Positions 1 through 4,430 of a stretch of DNA of 5,213 bases are shown here, one piece after another. The DNA is taken from NCBI GenBank assembly GCA_016200725.1, contig JACQEE010000331.1, forward strand, positions 1 through 5,213, given 5' to 3'. The stretch's first letter is position 1, and each line of letters starts with the position of its first letter. The notes beneath the pieces are model-generated. The model was given only the letters and a program-made list of their open reading frames with translations, ran no database searches and was not told the origin of the DNA. Position numbers and translations under genes: made by a program. Source of the DNA: Chloroflexota bacterium (GTDB lineage Bacteria; Chloroflexota; Dehalococcoidia; SHYB01).

Positions 1-1
1 G

Positions 2-436
2 GCGTCGCTGCTGCTGGCGACAGGCGCGCCGCTATCGATGGTGGTCGAGCAGGCGCACGCGGCGGTGCAGGCGGCGGACAAAGGTGGGGACGCGGCGAAG
101 AAGGCGGCTGACGACAAGGCCAACGCGGTGAAAGCCACCGCGCAGGCCAAAGTAAAGGCGGACAAGGCCGCGGCGGCTGCTGGGAAGAAGGCGGCTGCCG
201 ATAAAGCGAAGGCAGAGAAGGCGGCCGAAAAGGCTAAAGCGAAAGCGGACAAGGCGACTGCCGACGCCGCGAAGAAGGCTGCGAAGGACATGGCCAAGGC
301 AGAGAAGGCTGCTGCTCAGGCCAGAGCGAAGGCAGAGAAGGTCGCCGCTGATGCTGCCAAGAAGGCTGCGCAGGACAAAGCCAGGGCAGACAAGGCGCAG
401 CAGCGGAAGCCGCCTGCGAACAACAAGAAGCCGTAG
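2..436 (+). CDS. Exported Lys/Ala-rich repeat protein, 3' part (5' end outside the window)
   Basis: The reading frame is open to the left edge, so the first in-window ATG (38-40) is probably not the start. The codons before it read ASLLLATGAPLS and continue to EQAHA before AVQ. This looks like the hydrophobic core and Ala-X-Ala cleavage site of a signal peptide, so the mature protein would lie outside the cytoplasm. The rest is almost only Ala, Lys, Asp, Glu and Gln. It contains two 29-residue tandem units (206-292 and 293-379, 21 of 29 residues identical by eye) and the start of a third (ADKA, from about 386), and ends in a Pro/Asn/Lys tail with a TAG stop. The composition predicts a long, highly basic helix, as in TolA-like stalks or histone-H1-like tails; the likely export argues against a chromatin role. 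No family is recognised. It converges on truD with 15 bp between the stop codons. The opposite strand is also open here, but gives only an Arg/Leu-rich shadow. Confidence 0.7.
   Translation, partial: ASLLLATGAPLSMVVEQAHAAVQAADKGGDAAKKAADDKANAVKATAQAKVKADKAAAAAGKKAAADKAKAEKAAEKAKAKADKATADAAKKAAKDMAKAEKAAAQARAKAEKVAADAAKKAAQDKARADKAQQRKPPANNKKP
206..379 (+). repeat. Tandem pair of 87-bp coding repeats
   Basis: Two consecutive 87-bp units (206-292 and 293-379) encode 29-residue Ala/Lys-rich segments. Both begin AKAEKAA and end DAAKKAA plus three residues. The protein copies match at 21 of 29 positions, while the DNA has drifted more, mostly at third codon positions. This points to selection on the amino-acid pattern rather than a very recent duplication. 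Confidence 0.7.
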
Positions 437-451
437 CAATCGAAGGTGAGG

Positions 452-1780
452 TTACCCCAGGCCCTTCATCACCAGCGTCGCGTAGGCGCCGGGCGGAAGA
501 AAGAAGGAGAGCGCGACGGCGTAGCGGCCTCCGGTGCCCTGCGCGTGCAGTTGCATCGAAGCCTCCCTGGGGAAGACGAGCAGCGGGCGCTCGCCCTTCG
601 GCAGGTAGGCGCGCTCGAGGATGCGGGCCTTGAGCGCTTCGAGAGTGAGGCCCTCGGCGGCGAGGACGGCCTGCGCGGCGTCGGCGACGTCGCCACCGGG
701 ATAGGTCGCGCGGTGGGATGGCAGCGCCAGGCTCAGCGAGCGTGTCTCGCGAAGGAAGGTGGCTAGGCCGCGGGGGGCCGTCCGCCCTTCGACAGGCTCA
801 GGGCGAACGGACTGGGTCGAACCCTCACCCGGGGCCCTCTCCCGGGGACGGGAGAGGGAAAGAGCAGAGGGGCCCTTCGCTTCGCTCGAGGGTGACAGAA
901 AGGACGGGCGACCGCCGGTCGCCCCTATAGCCGCGTAGGCAGCCAGGGGTTCGCCGGCGACGATGACCTTGGCGAGCGGCGCGCCCATCGCGGTGATGCG
1001 GCGCTCGATGATGCGGCTGGCGATGCGGTTCCAGAGGTGGCTCTGGTAGGCGGCGAGCAGCAGCGGCAGGAGTCGGGGCGTGATCAGATTGAGCGCCTTG
1101 CGATGCTCCTCCGGATGGTCCTTCAGATAGGTCAGCACGCTGCGGTGGTTGGAGCGCGGCGCCCGCTCGAAGAGCACGGGCCAATCGCCCCAGTGCTCGC
1201 GCGCGTACCGCTTGAACTGGCGGGTCTCCTCGGTATCGCCGGGCGCAGGCTCGGCGAGGTAGCAGCGCAGCGCACCCCAGGCATCTCCGAGTAGGACGGC
1301 CTTGCCGAACCACGGCGTCCCCGGCGTGTGTGAGCCGAAGCGCTGGTCGTCGAAGTAGTTGGGCAGCCCGTGCCGCTCCAGCGCCTCGAGACGATCGAGG
1401 AGGGCGTCGGCGGCGCGCTCGTCGAGGCCGTGCAGGGTAATCGTGAACAGGTTGCCCTCGAGGTCGCCGGGGGAGAGCGGGCGCTCGAGGCGGCCTACGT
1501 ATCGCGCCTCCCAGCCGTCGCCGGCGATGCGCGGCGGGCCCTGCGCAGCCTGGAGACTGAAATGCTGCGAAGTGACGGCGCGCTTGTCCTTCATCGCGGT
1601 GAAGACGACGTCGCGGGGCTGGACCTTGAGCGCTGCGGCGACGCGCTCCTGCAACTCGACGGTGGTGAGCATGCGCTTCGTGGCGCGGTAGACGACGTGC
1701 GGAACATCGCGGCCCGGCTTCACGCGCAGGCGCTCTTCGACGACGAAGTCATCGGGGGATTTTTTCAGAGTGAGGGGCAT
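452..1780 (-). CDS. truD: tRNA pseudouridine synthase D, with in-frame repeat insertion
   Basis: TruD converts a uridine in tRNA (U13 of tRNA-Glu in E. coli) to pseudouridine in the cytoplasm. Numbered from the ATG at 1780, the N-terminal family motif KKSPDDFVVEE is at residues 6-16, the catalytic block MKDKRAVTSQ puts the Asp nucleophile at D65, and the NYFDDQRFG motif is at 141-149. The frame is open back to 1879, but that extension is a translated dispersed repeat and overlaps the GIY-YIG gene; the family motif fits the 1780 start. That start gives 442 residues against about 350 for E. coli TruD. Roughly 50 of the extra residues (about 284-335) are translated palindromic repeats between an AYAAIG segment and the resumed family-like sequence GLATFLRETRSL. 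No Shine-Dalgarno is evident; the GIY-YIG stop lies 10 nt upstream, so translational coupling is likely. Family assignment is firm. Whether the enlarged enzyme is active cannot be seen. Confidence 0.92.
   Translation of the reverse strand: MPLTLKKSPDDFVVEERLRVKPGRDVPHVVYRATKRMLTTVELQERVAAALKVQPRDVVFTAMKDKRAVTSQHFSLQAAQGPPRIAGDGWEARYVGRLERPLSPGDLEGNLFTITLHGLDERAADALLDRLEALERHGLPNYFDDQRFGSHTPGTPWFGKAVLLGDAWGALRCYLAEPAPGDTEETRQFKRYAREHWGDWPVLFERAPRSNHRSVLTYLKDHPEEHRKALNLITPRLLPLLLAAYQSHLWNRIASRIIERRITAMGAPLAKVIVAGEPLAAYAAIGATGGRPSFLSPSSEAKGPSALSLSRPRERAPGEGSTQSVRPEPVEGRTAPRGLATFLRETRSLSLALPSHRATYPGGDVADAAQAVLAAEGLTLEALKARILERAYLPKGERPLLVFPREASMQLHAQGTGGRYAVALSFFLPPGAYATLVMKGLG
780..812. repeat. 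REP-like palindrome (VRPEPVEG type) inside truD
   Basis: The core cgcccttcgacaggctcagg is part of a dispersed element I recognise from many bacterial genomes; read on the minus strand it gives the familiar VRPEPVEG peptide. It forms an imperfect hairpin: gtccg (780-784) pairs with cggac (808-812), and cgccc (783-787) with gggcg (801-805). It is the first of four contiguous repeat elements in the truD insertion. Confidence 0.8.
821..860. repeat. Hairpin repeat (ccctctcccg type) inside truD
   Basis: A perfect 10-bp inverted repeat: ccctctcccg (835-844) and cgggagaggg (849-858) with a 4-nt loop, preceded by accctcaccc (821-830). This is a second known type of dispersed bacterial element. On the truD strand it is read in frame as a Ser/Arg/Pro/Gly-rich stretch (SRPRERAPGEG). 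Confidence 0.75.
871..899. repeat. Dispersed repeat cttcgcttcgctcgag, copy 1 (inside truD)
   Basis: The 16-mer cttcgcttcgctcgag (875-890) followed by ggtgacaga recurs at 2247-2262, there followed by catgacaga. The ends can pair (ccct at 873-876 with aggg at 889-892). It is read in frame within truD as LSPSSEAKGP. Confidence 0.8.
906..924. repeat. Perfect palindrome gggcgacc/ggtcgccc inside truD
   Basis: Perfect 8-bp arms gggcgacc (906-913) and ggtcgccc (917-924) flank a 3-nt centre. With flanking bases to about 930 it resembles a fourth dispersed repeat type, translated in truD as GATGGRP. It marks the N-terminal-side boundary of the insertion in the protein. Confidence 0.7.
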
Positions 1781-1828
1781 GGGGAATCTGTCACTCTGAA
1801 CGAAGTGAAGAGTCCCTCTGAATTTCCC
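1781..1828. repeat. Dispersed repeat forming the GIY-YIG/truD junction
   Basis: The core gtcactctgaacgaagtgaa (1790-1809) plus gagtccc is a common dispersed repeat type. Outer arms gggaa (1782-1786) and ttccc (1824-1828) pair, as do inner arms actct (1793-1797) and agagt (1809-1813). The element abuts the truD start codon, supplies the GIY-YIG stop codon (1791-1793) and encodes the last residues of that protein (DSSLRSE). It could form a hairpin in the truD leader. Confidence 0.75.
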
Positions 1829-2186
1829 GGCCCCGCGCTGTGCGTGGATACGAAAGACTGGGTGAGTCGACGTTGTCACGCTGAGCAGTCTGCTCCCACT
1901 CCGTGCTCAGGTCTCGCCAATTCGGATTCATCGATTCAATAAGTTCGATCTTCCTGCGGCGCAGCCAGCCCTTGATCTGCTTCTCGCGTTCGATCGCCGA
2001 CATCGCTTCGCCCGTGTGCTCGAAATACACGAGCCTCGTTAGCCCGTATTCCTTGGTGAATCCGTCGGCTACCTTCTGCTTGTGTTCCTGCACACGGCGT
2101 TCAAGATTATTGGTCACGCCGACGTACATCGTGCCTTGTCGATAGTCATTCATGATGTACACGTAGTAGTTATGGTCGTGGGCCAC
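1791..2186 (-). CDS. Small stand-alone GIY-YIG domain protein (YhbQ/UPF0213-like)
   Basis: A single GIY-YIG nuclease-fold domain fills residues 6-93. YYVYIM (7-12) and MYVGVT (20-25) stand for the GIY and YIG halves, followed by R30/R31, H35 and a terminal helix AIEREKQIKGW (64-74) with the candidate metal-binding Glu (E66 or E68). The start is GTG at 2186, preceded by AGGAG (2196-2200) with a 9-nt spacer. Relatives are usually about 90-100 residues; here the domain ends near NPNWRDLS (87-94). The remaining 37 residues are low-complexity and partly translated repeat sequence (TAQRDN, SSLRSE), so the ancestral 3' end seems to have been replaced. Such proteins are presumed DNA-acting nucleases, but the cellular role is not established; no DNA-binding domain of the homing-endonuclease kind is attached. 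It lies 10 bp upstream of truD and is probably co-transcribed with it. Confidence 0.92.
   Translation of the reverse strand: MAHDHNYYVYIMNDYRQGTMYVGVTNNLERRVQEHKQKVADGFTKEYGLTRLVYFEHTGEAMSAIEREKQIKGWLRRRKIELIESMNPNWRDLSTEWEQTAQRDNVDSPSLSYPRTARGREIQRDSSLRSE
1871..1900. repeat. Palindromic repeat fragment in the GIY-YIG gene tail
   Basis: gagcag (1883-1888) and ctgctc (1890-1895) form a 13-nt palindrome with a single-base centre, preceded by gttgtcacgct (1872-1882). The motif resembles dispersed repeats of the tgtcacgctgagc type and encodes residues EQTAQRDN of the tail. This is recognition by eye; no second full copy is in the window. Confidence 0.55.
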
Positions 2187-2195
2187 GCCGACTCA

Positions 2196-2200
2196 CTCCT
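2196..2200 (-). promoter_or_regulatory. Ribosome binding site for the GIY-YIG gene (GTG start)
   Basis: AGGAG on the minus strand, 9 nt before the GTG at 2186. It supports the GTG start, which also places the first GIY-YIG strand (YYVYI) at a normal distance from the N-terminus. Confidence 0.75.
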
Positions 2201-2240
2201 CATTCGTTACGGTGCTGCACTCCGTAGCGGCCAATTCGGA

Positions 2241-2278
2241 GGGATGCTTCGCTTCGCTCGAGCATGACAGATCATCCC
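2241..2278. repeat. Dispersed repeat cttcgcttcgctcgag, copy 2, at the SDR 3' end
   Basis: It shares cttcgcttcgctcgag (2247-2262) plus the nearby tgacaga with the copy inside truD (875-899). Outer arms gggatg (2241-2246) and catccc (2273-2278) pair perfectly, and inner arms atgct (2244-2248) and agcat (2261-2265) also pair. The element contains the SDR stop codon (2272-2274) and lies in the 85-bp gap before the GIY-YIG gene. A hairpin here could affect transcript ends, but no T-tract follows on the minus strand, so I do not call it a terminator. Confidence 0.75.
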
Positions 2279-3147
2279 TTCCCCCACGTCTGGCCGAACT
2301 GGTCGGTACGCAGCGATTGGCGTGTGAGCGTTGCGGCAGACTGCTTGGCGAGGTGGATGAGCGCAGGGCCGAGGTATTCTGGCGTGGCCTGCTCCCACTT
2401 GAAGCCTTCGGGGTCGTTCTCCCAGGGATAGCCTGGGGGCGCGGCGTCGCGCATGCCCTCGGTGACGATGGTGCCGGGCGAGAGCAGGTTCACGGCGATG
2501 TTGTGCGGCGCGAGTTCGTCGGCGAGGAAGTAGGTCATGCGGTCGAGGGCGGCCTTGGAGACGACGTAGAGAAGCAGGCCGCGCGAGATCGTGCGCGTCA
2601 TGGGCACGGGCGCAGAGCCGCCCGTCGTGATGTTGATGATGCTGCCCGATTTGCGCGCGATCATGCTTGGGGCGAGAGCGCGGAGGATGAGGAACGGGCC
2701 GCGGACGTTCACGTCCATGCTGGCGTCCCAACCGGAGGTCGTTATGTCGAGCCAGTTGCCGTAGCGCGGGTAGACGGCGGCGTTGTTGACAACGATATCG
2801 ACGTGGCCGTGCTGGCGCAGCACGACGCGCGCCATCGCCTCGACCTCGTCCTCCTTGGCGATGTCGCAGCGCACAGGCGTCGCCTGGCCGCCGGCCTTCT
2901 GCACTTCGGCGACGGTCTCCTCCAGCGAACCGGGCAGCAGCCCCTCGACCTGTCGCGCGCCATAGGCCTTGCCCCAGGCCTTCGGCTGGTGCAGCGCCTC
3001 GCGGGAGGTGTCCTTCGCCGAGCGGGCGACGGCGACGACGGTGGCGCCGGCCTGGCCGAGCGCGAGCGCGTACGCCTTGCCGATACCGCGGCTCGCGCCG
3101 ACGACGACGGCCACCTTGCCTTTGAGTTCGCCAGGAGTGATCGGCAC
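2272..3147 (-). CDS. Short-chain dehydrogenase/reductase (classical SDR, likely NADP(H))
   Basis: A Rossmann-fold oxidoreductase of 291 residues from the GTG at 3147. The glycine motif GASRGIG is at 17-23. Strand 2 ends in ARS (41-43); Arg here and no Asp suggests NADP(H) rather than NAD(H). D95 in RCDIA, NNAA at 121-124, N147 in the VNVRG segment, and YVVSK with Tyr194 and Lys198 complete the classical set. The usual catalytic Ser position (N-I-x-S) reads NITT, so T175, or possibly S178 three residues on, must serve. SPGTIVTEG follows at 223-231. An in-frame ATG at 3177 would add MFLLPSPRCP but has no Shine-Dalgarno, while the GTG has GAGGTG four nt upstream. The tail continues well past the core (about 60 residues after SPGTIVTEG). 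Substrate unknown. The gene lies 135 bp downstream of the FEA1-like gene, and its stop codon lies in a dispersed repeat. Confidence 0.94.
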   Translation of the reverse strand: MPITPGELKGKVAVVVGASRGIGKAYALALGQAGATVVAVARSAKDTSREALHQPKAWGKAYGARQVEGLLPGSLEETVAEVQKAGGQATPVRCDIAKEDEVEAMARVVLRQHGHVDIVVNNAAVYPRYGNWLDITTSGWDASMDVNVRGPFLILRALAPSMIARKSGSIINITTGGSAPVPMTRTISRGLLLYVVSKAALDRMTYFLADELAPHNIAVNLLSPGTIVTEGMRDAAPPGYPWENDPEGFKWEQATPEYLGPALIHLAKQSAATLTRQSLRTDQFGQTWGKG

Positions 3148-3151
3148 GGGA

Positions 3152-3157
3152 CACCTC
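3152..3157 (-). promoter_or_regulatory. Ribosome binding site choosing the SDR GTG start
   Basis: GAGGTG on the minus strand ends 4 nt before the GTG at 3147 (GAGG itself is 6 nt away). The competing ATG at 3177 is preceded by sequence with no purine-rich site. Confidence 0.6.
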
Positions 3158-3282
3158 GGAGAAGGGAGTAGGAACATGATAGCGCGTTCGGACTGCCGGA
3201 GTTCCCAGGTCCTTCAAGCAAGGAAGCAGGAACCGACGCGCCAGAAGCCCGTCGATGGAGCGTTCGATTGTGGTTGATCGCG

Positions 3283-4242
3283 CTAGCCGGTGGGGGCGGT
3301 GAAGACGAGCGCTCGCGGGATGCCGAGAACCTGGAGGACGCCTGGGCTGTTCAAGGCCTGGTAGACAGCGGTCACGTCCTTGGCGGTTACCGGTTGCGAC
3401 GCTGGGCACGCGTAGACGGACTCCACGGTCTTGGCGGCGTCGACCGATGCTGAGGCAACGGCGGGGCGAATGGCCTGGAAGAACCCCCAGCCCTCGGCGG
3501 CATGCGACTCGCGGTCGGCGGCGGTGGCATCGGCGGCGAGGTTGCTCACGTAGCGGAGCGAGGCCAGGTAGAAGATTGCATTGAGATAGCCCCTTGCCTC
3601 CGCGATGCCGGCATCCAGTGCCTTGAGGTCGCCCTGTTGCGCGCCACGCAATGTCGCGGCCAGTGCGCGCTGTAGCGGCCCGTCCACCTTGCCTTCGATC
3701 TTGAAGTTGCGCTCGCGCTTGCCTGCCGTGGATGCGAGGGCGTAGCCGTACTTCCCGTCGCCGTCCTTGGCGCCGGCGTAGTAGGCCCACGCCTCGTCGA
3801 CGTTGTGCGGCGCGCCCTTGGCGTTGTCAGTCATGCCCTGCTTGACCTTGTTCTGGGCCGCCTCCATCTCCTCGAGAAACTCGCCGTAGAGGATGGCGAG
3901 GATGCCCTTGTCGACCAACTGGCGGCGGGCGGCGTCGCCGAGGCCTTTCGCCCGGCCAGTGACTGCGATGGCAGCCTGGACGTTGGCATTGAGGAAGTCG
4001 GCCGAGCCGAGGATCTGAGCCCCATGGGGGAACTGGGCGAGCACTTCTTTCTTGGTGGCGACGCCCATGAACGTGCGCGCGCTGCCATCGCCCTTCTTCG
4101 AGTTGGCGCCCTTCTCGTAGATGACCTTCACTTTGGCCCAGTCGATAGGGCTCTTGCCCGTGACTGCAGAGATGTCGCGGAGATCGAGCGACAGTTGCGC
4201 CTGCTGCTCGATATTGCTGACCGGAGTGTATTCACCTGCCAT
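3283..4242 (-). CDS. Possible FEA1-family (low-iron-inducible) protein, apparently without signal peptide
   Basis: A 319-residue helical-looking protein. It resembles, from memory, the FEA1 family named after algal iron-assimilation proteins: DWAKVKVIYEKG at 34-45, ILYGEFLEEMEAA at 117-129, HNVDEAWAYYAG at 146-157, YALASTAGKRERNF at 167-180, YLNAIFYLASLRYV at 219-232 and HAAEGWGFFQAIRP at 247-260. Repeated His/Glu-containing helices (H146, E150, H247, E250) could bind metal; this is inference. The frame is open upstream to 4428, but the ATG at 4242 has AGGAG 10 nt upstream and the putative -10 box lies inside the upstream extension. No signal peptide or membrane segment is visible from either start, unlike the periplasmic family description. 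It has one Cys (C279). It is divergent from the amidohydrolase gene across 188 bp and leads the minus-strand block. Gene reality is near certain; the family call is moderate. Confidence 0.6.
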   Translation of the reverse strand: MAGEYTPVSNIEQQAQLSLDLRDISAVTGKSPIDWAKVKVIYEKGANSKKGDGSARTFMGVATKKEVLAQFPHGAQILGSADFLNANVQAAIAVTGRAKGLGDAARRQLVDKGILAILYGEFLEEMEAAQNKVKQGMTDNAKGAPHNVDEAWAYYAGAKDGDGKYGYALASTAGKRERNFKIEGKVDGPLQRALAATLRGAQQGDLKALDAGIAEARGYLNAIFYLASLRYVSNLAADATAADRESHAAEGWGFFQAIRPAVASASVDAAKTVESVYACPASQPVTAKDVTAVYQALNSPGVLQVLGIPRALVFTAPTG

Positions 4243-4252
4243 GACGTGTGCG

Positions 4253-4257
4253 CTCCT
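4253..4257 (-). promoter_or_regulatory. Ribosome binding site for the FEA1-like gene
   Basis: AGGAG on the minus strand, 10 nt before the ATG at 4242. It decides this start over upstream in-frame ATG codons as far as 4428. Confidence 0.65.
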
Positions 4258-4290
4258 GGTGTGGCAATCTTGGACGTGGGTTGCGGACGG

Positions 4291-4296
4291 ATTGTA
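4291..4296 (-). promoter_or_regulatory. Candidate -10 box for the FEA1-like gene
   Basis: TACAAT on the minus strand, 48 nt before the ATG at 4242. No good -35 hexamer is found at 16-18 nt; the GC-rich palindrome GGGCCTAGGCCC (4306-4317) occupies part of that area, which may mean that a regulator is needed. It is the mirror of the -10 box on the plus strand: both lie in the 9-mer TACAATCCG. Confidence 0.4.
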
Positions 4297-4305
4297 CACC
4301 TGTGC

Positions 4306-4317
4306 GGGCCTAGGCCC
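4306..4317. repeat. 12-bp perfect palindrome, possible operator
   Basis: GGGCCTAGGCCC is a perfect palindrome; with one bulged base the symmetry extends to gcg/cgc (4304-4320). It lies just upstream of the minus-strand -10 box, partly where a -35 element would be. A regulator site is plausible but inferred. Confidence 0.4.
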
Positions 4318-4336
4318 CGCGTGCTCTCGAGCCGCC

Positions 4337-4359
4337 TCATGTCGTCTTGACTCACATGA
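4337..4359. promoter_or_regulatory. Inverted repeat around the plus-strand -35 box, possible operator
   Basis: TCATGT (4337-4342) and ACATGA (4354-4359) are exact inverted 6-mers 11 nt apart, and the -35 hexamer TTGACT (4347-4352) lies between them. The position suits a repressor or activator of the amidohydrolase gene. Short arms mean that chance cannot be excluded. Confidence 0.35.
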
Positions 4360-4376
4360 AGGCGAATCCCTACAAT
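4347..4376 (+). promoter_or_regulatory. Sigma-70-type promoter for the amidohydrolase gene
   Basis: TTGACT (4347-4352) and TACAAT (4371-4376), each five of six to consensus, are separated by 18 nt. Transcription would start near 4383, leaving a leader of about 48 nt before the ATG at 4431. Confidence 0.65.
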
Positions 4377-4419
4377 CCGCGCAGGAGTCGTAAGCAGCGA
4401 TGAGCGTGGCCTGCGGGCC

Positions 4420-4425
4420 AAGGAG
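4420..4425 (+). promoter_or_regulatory. Ribosome binding site for the amidohydrolase gene
   Basis: AAGGAG ends 5 nt before the ATG at 4431; a strong Shine-Dalgarno at ideal distance. Confidence 0.8.
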
Positions 4426-4430
4426 CACCG

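Noticed and set aside
32..439. 135-codon Leu/Arg-rich open frame on the minus strand
   Set aside because: Antisense of the Lys/Ala-rich repeat gene; the plus strand shows a signal peptide and tandem protein repeats.
780..930. CRISPR array or insertion sequence in the repeat block
   Set aside because: The four elements differ from each other, have no regular spacers, and no transposase or cas gene is present.
1781..1879. N-terminal extension of TruD to an ATG at 1879
   Set aside because: Overlaps the GIY-YIG gene by 89 nt and encodes translated repeat sequence (RGTLHFVQSD). The family motif begins just after the ATG at 1780.
1791..2186. Homing endonuclease or mobile intron
   Set aside because: The GIY-YIG domain stands alone with no DNA-recognition domain, intron or intein boundaries; it fits the small YhbQ/UPF0213-like type.
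2241..2278. Rho-independent terminator after the SDR gene
   Set aside because: The hairpin lacks a following T-run in the direction of transcription and is better explained as a dispersed repeat.
2212..3171. 319-codon open frame on the plus strand
   Set aside because: Mirror of the SDR gene, with composition typical of antisense reading and no motif.
3173..3180. Promoter for the SDR gene with a TATCAT -10 box (minus strand)
   Set aside because: No acceptable -35 at 16-18 nt; the match to one hexamer alone is too weak to call.
2207..3790. 527-codon open frame on the minus strand
   Set aside because: Arg/Pro-rich with no recognisable domain; it overlaps the well-supported SDR and part of the FEA1-like gene on the same strand in another frame. 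A GC-rich shadow.
4243..4428. 62-codon upstream extension of the FEA1-like gene
   Set aside because: It covers the promoter region and has no signal peptide or domain; a ribosome binding site precedes the inner ATG.
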